A stretch of DNA of 64,000 bases from Heliocybe sulcata. Taxonomy: Eukaryota > Basidiomycota > Agaricomycetes > Gloeophyllales > Gloeophyllaceae. The stretch lies in NCBI GenBank assembly GCA_004369045.1, contig ML213523.1, forward strand, positions 323,688 to 387,687, written 5' to 3'. This document shows, in pieces, positions 23,001-36,398 of the stretch. The notes under the pieces were generated by a model. It worked only from the letters and a program-made list of their open reading frames with translations. It did no database searches and was not told the origin of the DNA. Both the position numbers and the translations under genes were made by a program. Numbering within the stretch: the first letter of the stretch is position 1; every line of letters starts with the position of its first letter.

Positions 23001-25500
23001 AAGGTATTTTCGGCATACCTCTGGTGATAATGGCAAAGTCTCAGACGACCTGTGTGACCCTGCGGGTCCCAGGAGAACATCGGAAGCAGGTTGAAGGAAA
23101 GCTGGGTTTGCACCCGGTTCCGCATCTGGGCGAGACCCTGCGACGCTCAAAACATCTGCACTGGGAGCCTTGTCCATAGCATATGAGTACGAAAACTGCC
23201 GACTGTCTAAAACTTGGCCTACCGGTGAGCGCTCTACAGAATCAGCCAACGGAGCTGCATTCTCTGGAACGTTGCTCTCCTCCGATTTGAAGGAGCTTTC
23301 GATGCTGCAACCACTCGAATTTGCCACCATCGCGGCAGACCCAGCTTGTTGCAACATGCTTTCTGAGGCGATGTGGAGGTGACGGCAGTTATCGCCATAT
23401 GGACACCTTCCTCGTATGAAGTTCCTACAGACCTCCCGACGCACAAGCAACGGCGGACGGGCATCTCGCGCGCCCATACGCGGGAGAGATTGCGTGAGAC
23501 TCGCACCGTTAATCTCCTTTGGAGACGATCGGTCGCGGCCGTCGTCTACCGTCTGCGCAACCGAGGCAGCCGGAGTGAAAGTAGAAGACTTCTGATCGGC
23601 GACGTCACGCTCTGTCGATATTCGACTGCTCGGAATATTGCCATTAGTACTATCATTTCCCTCCAATAAGATGTGAGGTGCAACTTGCGCGGCCGGCGGA
23701 CTGTACGCTGACACGTCGTGTTGGTGAGGACATCTGTCACCCCGATAGCATCTTCCCATCTTGAAGTTCCTGCACACTTCCCGCCTTGGCGGTGGAGCAG
23801 GGGAGACGCCCTTAATCTTATTCGCAAGATTAACTGTCTCGGTGGTATCGGTTTGGGACGGGGCAATAACAGAGTCCCCAGCGTGAAGGTGCTCATGGTT
23901 GGTAGAGATCGGTTCTTCTCGGTTATGAGACGCCGACTCACACAGCAGCTGCAAACACCAGAAGATCAGATGAAATAACGCCACTTGATAAAGGAAGAGT
24001 GTGACCTTTAGGATACGCGCGAGGTCGGGATCTATAGGTTGTACAGATGATTGCTGCGTACCCTGTTCCATCGGAATAAATGTGTGAATGACCAGCGCAT
24101 CCAGTGAGAACACAAACCTCCGCTAAAACCGAGGGCGCCTGAGTCATAGAAGGTAGATGTGTCGGCCGTCCATTGCTCCTATCCAGTGTTCCACTGACTG
24201 CTCCGTGCGTGGCAATAGCAGCTGTTCCCTCCCCTGCTTGAAGGCGCTATAACCATCCAGCCAGCCACCAAAGGACATCGCGGAGAATGAATTGATATGA
24301 GCGCTTTAGGGATCCCGCGCTTAGACAACTCACCTGCGAAGGGTGTAAGTCGGAGGCAAGACGAGCGCTCACTTCCATGGGAGCCACCTGCGGCACGTTA
24401 CCGAAGTCGCGGAGCGAAGATGCGCGGTTGTTTGGCTGCACCAAAGGCTCTGGCGTCATTTTCTCTGCGAATCCTCGCCCCAGCTGCGGTTCAATTGATC
24501 CGCTAGGATGCCCGGCCAGCGTCCCTCCGATCGCAACGCGAGCACCAGGCCGAGATGTTGGACAATCCAGTGGCGGCCTCCTGCCTTGAATGCTATTGCG
24601 AAGGCGCATATGATGAACATCCTCTTCTTGGGCGTCGAGCTCACAAATTTGCCGTGGTGGTCCCAGCTTAGTGTTTGGAAGGTGATGTTGGTCGGACCGC
24701 TCGGGCTTTTCATGTCGGAAACGACACTCTCGCCGGAAGCACTTATCACGGAGGTAATCGAAGCAAATATCGGACGAGGCTTGGCCGTGTTTGAGCCGCT
24801 GGATGCCGGATATTCGGAGATCGATTGCCTCCCATTCCCGAGCAGGAGGCATGCGAGGGATATTTCCATCATGTCGCTTCGGTGCGATGCCCGGACGAGA
24901 TGAATGCCGTGCATCAGCTCTCTCGAAGGACGGCTGCATAACCTCCGACGAATAGAAAGGAGACGCCGAATGCCATGAACCGGCTCCCTCGCCCTGGCGA
25001 ATCATACCGGGTCCTACATGAGAACTCTGAAGCTGATTACCCAGTGGGCATATTCCAGCCAGTAATAACGAGGATGGCTCATTGCTGACAGACTTTTCCT
25101 GCGAGCCGGATATCAATTCATCGGCACTCTCATAGGAAAGATGTGCGCGTAGACGTACGACAGGCGCGGGACCTGGCATAAGGCGACGCGCAGACCTCTC
25201 CTTTTGTTTGAGCATCGCATTATCCAGCCCGCTATGCCAGCCCTCACCCCACAGAGGCGCCTCATTCCTGGGACTTGATCCAAAGGGGGCCCACTGTGGT
25301 TGTCCATCGGATTTCCCTCTGAAAGGAACAGAATCCTGCATCATCGCCAGTTCCAAGTCTGTCAAGCTGCAAGCTTCAAAGGCGACCAGCAATGGATGGT
25401 ATTCCGAGCTATCGAAAGTAGCGTTCAACAGTCCGACAACGCGCGTGTCGTTCGTCGTTCTACTACCACAGCGATGCGGACAGAGGCAGGAGAGCTGGGT
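20062..25500 (-). CDS. RBR-type E3 ubiquitin ligase with CCCH zinc fingers and an RRM
   Basis: Exons run (25428 or upstream)-24334, 24246-24118, 24062-24006, 23948-22440, 22382-22227 and 22170-20062, giving at least 1,684 residues in consistent phase. The 5' end is unresolved: the frame stays coding-like above 25428 (SCLCPHRCGSRTTND), with an acceptor at about 25500 but no clear ATG. Four CCCH fingers occur: CFDYLRDKC...CRFRH, CRNFKMGRC...CPHQH, CRNFIRGRC...CRHLH and CRKYLAGRC...CRYAH. An RRM-like fold follows (WVILSNIPRG...IHARLP). A long region resembling the RRM/KH-like part of plant DEAH11 proteins comes next, and a complete RBR module starts at about residue 1,480: RING1 (CPICLDE), an IBR, and RING2 with DGCNHMTC, whose first Cys matches the thioester-forming residue of parkin. 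It should ubiquitinate proteins, perhaps on RNA or ribonucleoproteins (inference). Confidence 0.82.
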
Positions 25501-25859
25501 GGCGCGGGACCGAGTGCAGATATGTCATGACTACTACCGTCACGCTGCGTCGCGGGTACCGGTCACTTACGTCCGACTACATACCGAGTGCAGTGGTGTT
25601 TTATATTCAGTGATTTCCGTTCCAGTTCCTTAGCGTACGCAGGTAAGAGAATAAACACGACTTTTAATGGCATTCCATCGACTTTACAATATTTGCAATA
25701 CGAACGCAGAACACAATATGGGCCATGCCCAGCCAGACATCACGATAACAGAGAAAAAACATGCAGAAAGTGACGGCGCAATACAGACAGACCAAGTCCA
25801 GAGCAGCAGATGCATTTCAGACTCCATTCTCGAGAACATCCAGACAGCAAACGAAGGAT

Positions 25860-28308
25860 TCAGGGAGAGCAAGCAGCAGTCTCGTAAAGCCTTGAAGGTA
25901 TGCGAGATAAACGACGTCGACGCCCAGGCCGCACTCCACCAGAATCCATGAAAGCAGAGTGAAGAGCAGAACCAGCAGGCTGAGCACGAGACAGCACAGA
26001 CGACCCAGCAGAATCCAGTAGACCGTCATGCAGCGATTTCGGCGGCTTCTTGTCCAGATCTTCCCTCACCGAACCGCCCCGATCCGAAACAAGAAAAAGC
26101 CGCCACCCCGAAAACAACCGCCTCGACGAAAAAAAAAGGACCACAACGCTCTGTCAACAAGGCGGTGCGTCAGATCACAAAGCCCGCGCAGACGACGACA
26201 AGAAAACAAGAACCATCATCGATGAGAACACGGATCGCGAGAGGTAGCACCCGACCCGGACCAAGCCAATCCCGACTCTGACAATCGGGAGCTGGTAGAG
26301 ATCATCCCAATAGGCCGCATCCACTACAACAAAAGTTCCGGTATCAGCACCACCAACCGAGCAGCGGACGCACCATGCATGACCAGCTGCACCAAAGGCA
26401 CAAACGTAGACCGAAACCAGCTGGCCCCAGCAAGACGTAGACTCTCCCTCAGCGCATCCGCGGTGTTGTTGATATTCTCGAGTTCAGAGTGAGCCACGCT
26501 GGTCAGTAATCGGACTGTATGAGATAGCTCCTCGACAGAGAGAGTTGCCTCGATTTGCATCTTTTGAGCTGTTACCGCCTGTTGGGAGTGCACCTCTAGA
26601 TGGTACGCTGCCTCTACTGCCGAGTCGGAGAGTCTACCGATAGTCTGGGGCTCGCCATGTCATCACGAGCAATATAGGATGCTGGGTGCCGTACCTGTTG
26701 CATCGAAGCAAAGTTGTAAACCATGCTTTCCAAGAGGTGACTCGTGTCCCTCTAGAAGGAGGTAAGAATATCACAACGCCTTGTAACCAGGCCACATACC
26801 GTTAGACTGAGAATTCCTTCCGTCCTCTCATCAAGCGCCACGAACGATTTCTCCAGAGCAGACGAAAGCGAATGTTCCACCGATTGAACAGCCAAGGACA
26901 GCGAAAGCGCATGCTGACGTGCACCAAGTCAAATTGTCCAAAGACGGTCGAAATTGAAGCGGACCTACCTTCTCAGCCAGCGCCTCCTCGACAGTGCCCA
27001 TCTACCATCATGAGTGCAAAGACACGGCGCAGATCGGCGTTCACTTACCCGTAATAGATGTTGGGCTATGCCAGTCTCGAGGCGCTGCTCAACATCAAAT
27101 AATGATGCCCGGAGACTCATTGAGCCCTAATATGACGGTTGTGAGAATATCCAAATATATGCCTACAGCAAGACCTCACATCTTGCAGTACCTCCGACAA
27201 TGCGCGCAAAACGACTTGCGATCCCTCGTTGAATCCTAAAGCCGATTCCCGAAGATCGCCAAGCAAAGTCGCCGTGTCCTGCGTGGCAAGAGTCAGTATA
27301 TGCTGTACCGGAGGCAGCTGGATTTACTATTCGCAAGGATTCCCACTGTTCCTGTGTTCGCTTTAATGACTTCTCACGGTCCACCAGCAAACGAATCAAA
27401 GCCAGCTTTTCCAAAGTCGCATTCCTATAGATATCTTTGGCCGTGTCTGCAATGATCAGGCCTTAACGCAGCGAGGACTATCCAACGGAGCAGGTCCGCG
27501 CACCAATGTCATTCCATCGCCGGAAGGCATAACATAATTGCGCTCCCATGAACGAGTGTAAGCGATCATTTCGTCGAGGGAATAAGGCCGCGGCACTCAC
27601 GGACTTCGCGCAGGTACCCAGAGTAACTCGACCAGAACTGCGCGCTCCTGGACAGTGCCCTGCCCCATTCCTCCAAATCAGCAACCCGCATTAATCAACC
27701 CAGAGCATCACGCATCATTCTCACTCGACGCAGTCCCCCGGCGCCCCCTGCGCTCCAGATCCGAGCGGCACACACTCCATAGGCACAGAGTGATGCCGTG
27801 CAGTTGCCACTTCACACAACGTCAGAGCAATCGCCGCTGCAGACCGCAGCCTCGTGAGCCCCCAGAACATCCACGCACGCGCACGCAGCGTCTACCTTTG
27901 ACCCGCTCGTCCTCGTCCATATCCGCCTCTCCACAACGGCCGCGCACTAGCCCTGCGGCGCGCCTGAAACAGTCCGGTTTACGCGTATAGTCGTCCAGCG
28001 CATCTCGGACACCGTCTTAGGCTAAACGTCGGTATATGCAGGCGCAGACAACTCACTGCTTTGCAGAAACAGCGTCTCGACTTCGTCTGGTTTCAGACCG
28101 ACAGATGCCAAATCTGACGGAATTGTAGATATCGTGGCACTGAGACTGAGTCCACGTTCGTACCGTGCAGAGCTGACCCGCGTCCTCCAGCAATGCTTGT
28201 AACTTCAGCGTTTGGGACATGGGACCGAGGTTTGCCCCAAGAAAAGGCTAAAGTCGATGGAATTAATTGAGCACAGAGAAAGATGATGCTTGTTGCCAGT
28301 AGCCCCAT
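25860..28308 (-). CDS. KAR5: Nuclear fusion (karyogamy) protein, KAR5/Tht1 family
   Basis: Several small exons on the minus strand, not all joined with certainty. A signal peptide (MGLLATSIIFLCAQLIPSTLA) starts at 28308. After an unresolved junction come DLASVGLKPDEVETLFLQ, DALDDYTRKPDCFRRAAGL, TLCEVATARHHSVPMEC and ALSRSAQFWSSYSGYLREV, then QLCYAFRRWNDI and YRNATLEKLALIRLLVDREK. The order of conserved Cys residues, the CE...S.P.EC motif and the WSSYSGYLR...CYAFRRW...YRN block are hallmarks of the Kar5/Tht1 family. A long helical coiled-coil section follows to about 26400, then hydrophobic stretches (26323-26180 and 26148-26080) and a basic tail ending RRLSRIPSRLYETAACSP at 25860. The family acts in the ER/nuclear envelope during nuclear membrane fusion after mating. 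The last junction is ambiguous; a donor at about 26220 gives a normal-sized intron. Confidence 0.8.
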
Positions 28309-30354
28309 CGATCCAGGTCAACCGTGTACTGTGCCGATGCCGAGCGCTCACAGCGGACGACGCTAACACGAACAGGCGCGAACGCGTCGTGGTCGGGTAG
28401 AGCCGTGACGGCCGTTGTGGCGTGCGGACAATGCCGGGACCGCACCCACCATGATGTCCTTGCTTGAAAGGGGTATCGCGTTTTGATGGCCAGCTGTACT
28501 GAAACTCACGCAGGGTGAACGCCATCAGCATTAATCCTCCTCTCAAGGAGATGCGCTCGAAACAGGTCTCTGATGTGGTTCTCAATTCGACTATGCAGTC
28601 GCTGCAGTGGGTTCGCCGAATCGACGCGACGCCTAACTGCGAATGACCGTGGCCATGAAAGCCGGAGGCCACCCGGTTTTGTCTCTCTTATGGAACTGGC
28701 ATGTCCTCATGTCATAGCACCCGCCAATCTATTCAAGCTATGCTGAGCGCTCAGTTATGCTGATCGCCAGGATCGACTTGTCGATCGCTGTATAGCATGC
28801 GCGCCAGCATCTCAGTCGCTGGTAGCGAGACGCAACCGCGGTAACGTACGCGACTATCATGTATAAAACCTGCTCTTCATTCTGCTTTCATTGACGAACT
28901 CTCCAGATCCCTCAAGTCGTCAGCATCACACTAGACTCTGCTAAACGATCACCTGCGTTTGAAAATACTTCCCCTGGATTTACCGTCTTTGCTCCTCTGA
29001 CTTGGACTGGCTGGACAATTGTTCCATCTTCCGGCGACGATCCGACGGGCAACCTGCTGCGCTGCAACTCCTTCGACTGAGCGACTGATGCCAGTAATAT
29101 GGATTAGCCTAGCTCGTCTTTCGACATGATGGAGCTCAGGTGGGTGTCCCCACTTCATCAGCCACGGCAGCGTGGGTCTCGGAAGACACTACCTTGGCGC
29201 AGAGCAAGCTTGTCAGCAGCGACGACTGCAGCTTGTCATCCCTCTTGACTAAATTTTGTGGCTATGTAGGAGGATGTGCCTTTGAACACCACAAGTCACA
29301 GGCGCCGGGTCGGGTCGCTTAGTGCACAGCACGAGTGTCGCTATCATCAGGACGCATGGCGGCCATATTGTCGGGACGGTCTGGATGACACGTAAGGGCA
29401 ATACCACCTGTTGTGTCCACGAAAGATTCCCGTGAACGATGTACTCTGGAGTGGGCCATGCAACCTTGGGTAAGATATGTAAGACTTGATAGTGGCACTG
29501 TTGCCGACACGCCGTGATTGTTTGATGATTCGAGTTACATACAAAGTCCTCTGTAGTTGCTCGTTAATACCCAGTCGCGTTTGAATTATATCTCTTGCGC
29601 GTTTGCACCTCGAGAACGGCCGTCAATCCTTGTCGAGGATCTACGCATCTGAGATCTGCGGCCACGCGATCAAGAAGCTCTACCGACGCAAGTTGATCTC
29701 GACGCCATCAACCGATGCCTCTTCGCCGGGAGACACAGTGTCCCCAGCCAGTCGGAAGGCCTCGAGACCATGCACTGCAGTGAGCGGACTCATTATTCTG
29801 CAGCTATACACATGGCAGTGTTTCCTTGTTTCCAGACGCGTTGGGACGCACTGGCAATCAAAACGCAGCACGCCCGGACTCCGGATCGCTATTTGCGTAT
29901 CGTAGCTGGAAAACGCCGCCTGAGAATACCCCTTGTGCCACTCAATCGTGGCTGTACTGATGGTGTCTCCGTGTGCCAACAATACCTCAGGCGGACCAGA
30001 CCATGGATTGCCCGTATGATGGCCTTGGGAGCGGCGCACATAGGTACCAGCAATCCACACTTATAGTGGTCGATCACAAATGTGGACCGGAGTATCATGA
30101 ACCTCAATATGATGGTGAGACTCGCTTATGGCGAGGGTGATAGACGTTCGCACATGACGATGATGTATAGCCTGTCGCCCTCTCCATAAAATCTCCAGCC
30201 TCGCTGCACCGCAGATCCGGTCTCTGCGCGACCTTGATCATCTCATCGTTGCTTCACCGTCATCGCACAGGAGCCGCCTGCGCTGACTCCATCAACGTCG
30301 TTACTCCTGCTCTTTATTCTACTCAAGTCTTGACTGACACTGCCCGTGCGCGTT
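28309..30354. other. Gene-poor interval of 2 kb
   Basis: This lies between the starts of KAR5 (-) and the gene at 30355 (+), so both promoters should be here. A TATA box at 28862 has no obvious gene. A minus-strand open frame at 29680-30060 (126 codons) has plausible composition but no recognisable family, promoter or splice partner, so I leave it uncalled. Confidence 0.4.
28862..28868 (+). promoter_or_regulatory. Orphan TATA box with pyrimidine-rich leader
   Basis: TATAAAA is followed within 60 bases by a CT-rich stretch (CTGCTCTTCATTCTGCTTTC), the usual layout of a fungal core promoter. No convincing coding sequence follows on the plus strand for over 1 kb, so it may drive a non-coding transcript or be fortuitous. 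Confidence 0.3.
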
Positions 30355-31970
30355 ATGCAGGACAACCAGCCGTATATTAACTCGCCTCAATGCCCTGCAT
30401 CTACGTCCCAAGTGGATATCAAAGTCGAGGTATCCTTCGATCCGACAGCCCTGTGTCTGCTCTCCCCGCCGTCCTCACCTTCGTTTTCCCAGTCGGTCTC
30501 TACCCAACCCACCTCAGCTCCTCGGACTGAGAGCAGGAGACGTGCCTATACGTCAGCCATTCCTTACAGCAAAAGAGCAAGGCTCGCGTATTCACGTGAG
30601 ATACATCAATTTGATCTCCCGATTACGAAGCAGAGAATGGCCCAGCCACCCTTCCACACCTGGCCATCTTCTGGCGTCAAGAGCGAAGAAGCATCCGGCT
30701 CGCAGCTGGGTTCTTCCACGAGCGCGCCTAGACGGGCGTCGTCGGACAGCGGGGAGCAGCAGTATGCCTCGTACCCTACACACTATCCTGAAGTAAGTCA
30801 GTCACCCCACTCCGGGTACTTTGCATGCTCACGTACCTGTAGACGTACCTGCGTCGCCCAGTCCAGAGGGCCGACAACCGACCGCACTCGTCCAGCTCGA
30901 CGTTAACTGCATCAAGTCTGACAGGAGCGATGGGCGACACACACATCTCACCTCAGTCGGGCTCATCAGACTCTCCATCCCCCACCGCTGAATTCGCCTA
31001 CGCATCCGACCCGCGCACTCAAAACATCATGTGGAACACTCAAGGACAAGTGGCACACGACCAATACAACATGACGGACCCCTCGGGCTCCATGACCCTT
31101 CATTCCATGCCACAGTCCGCCACTCCCCTGGCGGCCGGCAGCCCCACCGAATTTCTACATTATCAGGATTATAATATATCAGCCTATCCTAATATCTCAC
31201 CTCAATCGCATTCCCCCGACTCCCCCGGCTTTGGCTCGTATCAGAGCGGTCAATACGGCTACCACCAGGGCGTTCGTCACCGGTCTCAGCCGTCCATACA
31301 TAGCTCGCAGATGGTGTCCGACGCCTACTCGTCCGGCCTGATGGGGTCTATGGCCGGTCGGCCTTCCTCCAGGGAGCAGCTAGAGATGGAGATCCGCCGT
31401 CTTCGCCAGAGGGTCCAAGAGATGGAGTTTGCAAACGCCCAACTTATGGGTGGAGGCAGCCCTTTAGCAGGCGGAGCTTACGGGCCCCAATACCCAGGTG
31501 GCATGGGCCTGCCATCTCCCGCAAACACTCCTATCCCATCCTCCTCGTTCCAAGCCTCATGGAAAGCCCGCACGGACGCGCGTATCCGTATCTTCTGCTC
31601 GCTAAACCGAGCGGGTAACGCCCTCTGCGCCTGGCACGACTCCCGCCGCGAGCGCCGCACCTACCCCCCGCGCATGGCGCCCGCCGGGTACCTGAACTGC
31701 GGCTGCACGTACGACGAGGCGCTCTTCGAGGAGAGCCTCGCGCGGCACGGCGTGGGCAGCTACCACCCCGGCGAGAGCGTGCGTATGGACCCCGCGCTGC
31801 GCAACCCGCTGTTGAAGCTGCTGCAGAGCAGGTACGGCTACCGCGACGGCGACTTTGAGCGCGACCCGATCACGGGGAACTGGGTCGAAGGCGAGGGCCA
31901 CAAGCCGTGGGAGGAGAAGGTCATGTCCGGCGCCTCAGCTGCTAGGAGGAGGACAGACGAGCGTCGTTAA
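30355..31970 (+). CDS. Agaricomycete protein with short coiled coil and conserved Cys/Trp C-terminal region
   Basis: Two exons (30355-30792, 30843-31970) encode 521 residues. The N-terminal 330 residues are Ser/Pro/Gln/Tyr-rich and disordered, with a basic patch (SRRRAYTSAIPYSKRARLAY) that could be a nuclear localisation signal. A leucine-zipper-like helix follows (SREQLEMEIRRLRQRVQEME). The C-terminal 130 residues are compact and look most conserved: IRIFCSLNRAGNALCAWHDS, YPPRMAPAGYLNCGCTYDEA, then YRDGDFERDPITGNW and GHKPWEEKV. Its Cys residues (FCS, LCAW, LNCGC) and a His could bind a metal. Base composition becomes markedly GC-rich in this domain (from about 31620). The composition suggests a nuclear, perhaps transcription-related protein, but I recognise no named DNA-binding domain. 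Confidence 0.75.
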
Positions 31971-32934
31971 AATGTGTCCCTCGGTGCACCATAGACAGGT
32001 GGGATCGGGGATGTTGTCAGGGAAGCTTCACTTTCGGTTTGTTGTTTTACTATACCCTTCCCTGCTTTGCAGTTGCGCCTTCATATTGTCGACATAGCTG
32101 TTCATCGTTCAGTCATTGTTGTCCCTTGCCAGTACACCATACCCTGTAATACTATACCTAGAGCCACTGTTTTGTCTCCTTTATTTACGAACAAGTATAC
32201 CTCTGCGCCTTTACACACGCAATAATAGATGCATCATAGATGCAACCCCATCCGACTGCTGCCTGGAGGGAGTTTTCTCCCATGCAGGAAGGCCCGCTAT
32301 CCCGGTATGTGTGGGGCCAGGCGATGGGAGATGGCGCGATGCTAGTCCACCGGTTTGACTTTACTGGTCTCATAGCGGTTAACATCCCGCCATGGCTTCC
32401 CTTTCGGTAATATTTGACTGCAAGTGGCATCCCTCAATACACGTCCATGCATCGTTCCCAGAAGGACTGACCTTGCTTCCGCAGGTATCTCGACTTTCCC
32501 AGTCCGGGAGTCGAAGTTGACCAGTTTGGTTATCTCAACAGCAGGTCTGTTAGGACAGCTGCAACGAACTACTTCAGCCGTTCTAAAGCCGCCGCTGCAT
32601 TCAGTTGGACTTACATTCTGAATATTCGAAGAATGGGGTAACATTGAACGGGCCACGCGCCGTGTTTAGCGGGCTGCTGGCTGCAAGTATACTGCATCAG
32701 TTCTGCTATCCGACATTTCTTGCTATCGGGCTCAGTATGAGCTTGAGACATCGAGAGGGTACCCTGAGATCGAAGGACAAGCGCTGGGGCGTTGTGAAGT
32801 ATTCTACCGTCGGCAATTCCCATCCATGGGAAATTTCTATATATAAGGGATATCGTTCCATTTCGTCCGCAACCCTCCTTCCTCCCTACCCTCACCCACT
32901 AGGTCTCGCCAGGACATTCCTTTCGCCAGTCAAA
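31971..32934. other. Interval upstream of SAH1
   Basis: Holds the 3' end of the gene at 30355 and the SAH1 promoter. A 104-codon open frame on the minus strand at 32342-32656 has fairly natural composition (VKPVD C-terminus) but no family match or start context, and it may be fortuitous. Confidence 0.4.
32838..32846 (+). promoter_or_regulatory. TATA box of SAH1
   Basis: TATATATAA lies about 90 bases upstream of the SAH1 ATG (32935) and is followed by a pyrimidine-rich leader (CCTCCTTCCTCCCTACCCTC). This is a strong core-promoter layout for a highly expressed housekeeping gene. Confidence 0.6.
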
Positions 32935-34676
<1,742 letters not shown>

Positions 34677-35148
34677 GCGTAGTCGGCGGCGTCCTACCTC
34701 ATTGTCGTCACGTCGACGTGATATAGACGGCCTCAACGCGCCTCACCAAAAATTGCGACAGGGGATCTTCAACGTCCCTTTTGGTAGAGACGATGGTTGT
34801 CGAGGGGTTTCAACGCTCCTGTCGGCCGTTATGCCAGGTGCGCCAGGTGGGGGACCTGCGAGTCGGGTCAGAGGCGGAGAGTTGTAGTTTACGGGTCTTG
34901 TGATGTTTGGTGAAATTACAATGTTTCAACAGCCTGTCGGCGGGCGTCGTTTTGCAAAGCATGAGGCCATTAGCGGAGGTGAAGTATCACTGAAATCAGC
35001 GTAAAATTCGAGTTGTGGGTCGACATCCAGGTTGAGACGCGCCTATTTCGGAGATGTAGATGTGCACTCGAAGTCGACCTGTCGAAAATGGCAATTCGAC
35101 TGAATAAATTGCTTTGTTTTGAAGATCTGCCCGCATCTGTGGCGAGCC
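34677..35148. other. Spacer between SAH1 and RRF1
   Basis: Contains the SAH1 3' region and the RRF1 promoter. The second half is AT-richer. No gene is supported. Confidence 0.4.
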
Positions 35149-36068
35149 ATGTCTCTCTTGCGCCTCGCAATCCCACTTAGACCGCCAGGACTGATATTGG
35201 CCAAACGCTCCGCTCCTACTGGCCTTCTTCTTGTACGAACCTACGCGAAAGGCAAGAACAGATCCAACAATGAGCCTGCAGAAGAAAAACTGGCGAAGGG
35301 ATTTGGCGGCAAGGGCGGCGTCGCTACGTCCTCGCTAGTTCCTGGCTCGCAGGCAATCCAATCGTCAGAAGAATACACGCAGGCGCAGAAAAAGATGCAG
35401 GCGGCCGTGGACTGGTTCCGCAAGGAGGTCGCCTCGCTCGAGACGCGCGCAAGCGGGCGTGTTATGCCCTCCATGCTCGACCCCGTGCGCGTGGAACTGA
35501 AGGATGGCGAGCGCGTACGCCTGGACGAAGTCGCGACGGTCGGCGTGCGCGACGGGTCTACGCTGGTGGTGACAGTGTTCGAAGAAAGCGTGAGTGTCGT
35601 CGCTTTGCCTCCGGGACGGTGGTGACACCTGGGTCTTACCTTAGTAGGCCCTCAAAGCCGTCGAGCAGGGGATTTACGGTGCGAAGCTATCCAGCATTGT
35701 CCCCCAGAGACAGGACAGCCGGACCATCAAGATTCCAATACCCAAGTGAGTGGCTACTGGCGGAGGCCTTCGACGAAGTATCCTTACAGCTTTTCCAGAC
35801 CGACTGTGGAAGCCCGCACATCGCTTTATACACAAGCTAATCGTCAGGCAGAAGACTGTCGTAACCAGATTCGCAAGCATCAAGTAGGAACTGTGAAAAA
35901 GGCCGGTTTCGAGAAGCGATCCAAAGAAGTTGAAGAGGTCGGGAGTTTATCGTCTTTGTTTCCTCCTGAAAACCAACGTTTTTCTAGTTCCAAAAACTCC
36001 TTGAGAAGGAACTGGGCGAAGTGGACAAGATCCTGGCTCAGATGAAGAAAAACCTGGGCATTCGGTGA
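35149..36068 (+). CDS. RRF1: Mitochondrial ribosome recycling factor
   Basis: Four exons (35149-35589, 35648-35745, 35799-35937, 35988-36068) give 252 residues. The N-terminus (MSLLRLAIPLRPPGLILAKR...RTYAKGK) is a typical mitochondrial targeting peptide. The ribosome recycling factor domain follows: AAVDWFRKEVASLETRASGR with MLDPVRVE, an inserted beta domain (VATVGVRDGSTLVVTVFEES), YGAKLSSIVPQ...RTIKIPIPKPT, RTSLYTQANRQAEDCRNQIR and a final helix LEKELGEVDKILAQMKKN. The protein would dissociate post-termination mitoribosomes together with mitochondrial EF-G2. It converges on the SNF2 gene. Confidence 0.92.
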
Positions 36069-36398
36069 GGCATGACCCGGGCAAGTCTGCGACATCGGCC
36101 TCTGCTGGTATGTCCTTACTAGCTTGAAGTGCCAACCGCATACAACGTCCTGCTGCAGACAGCAGAGAAGCACTTATTAGACGCAGAATAAACTGCATTG
36201 GCGCAGGATGCTCGTAATACAGCATTACCGGTCATACAGTAGAGTAGGCTGCGAATAATACTGGTATATCGCGATCGCAGAATAAGATTAAGCTGTACGG
36301 AACGAAATCTAATGGCACAACAGGGAAAAGAACTGAACAAGAACGAAGAGAAGTAGAGCAAAACGAGGATGGATAGGATTTGTCGCAGAGTATCTTCC
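36069..36398. other. Convergent intergenic region
   Basis: Separates the stop codons of RRF1 (+) and the SNF2/RING gene (-). AT-rich around 36240-36370; probably contains both transcript ends. Confidence 0.4.

Noticed and set aside
25667-26281. Long plus-strand open stretch of charged, Gln/Lys-rich composition, interrupted once
   Set aside because: It lies largely antisense to the hydrophobic C-terminal exons of KAR5, whose motifs and splice sites are better supported. Charged composition is what the complement of Leu/Val/Phe codons produces.
32342-32656. 104-codon minus-strand frame upstream of SAH1
   Set aside because: Natural composition but no family resemblance, and it runs against the expected promoter region; evidence too thin.
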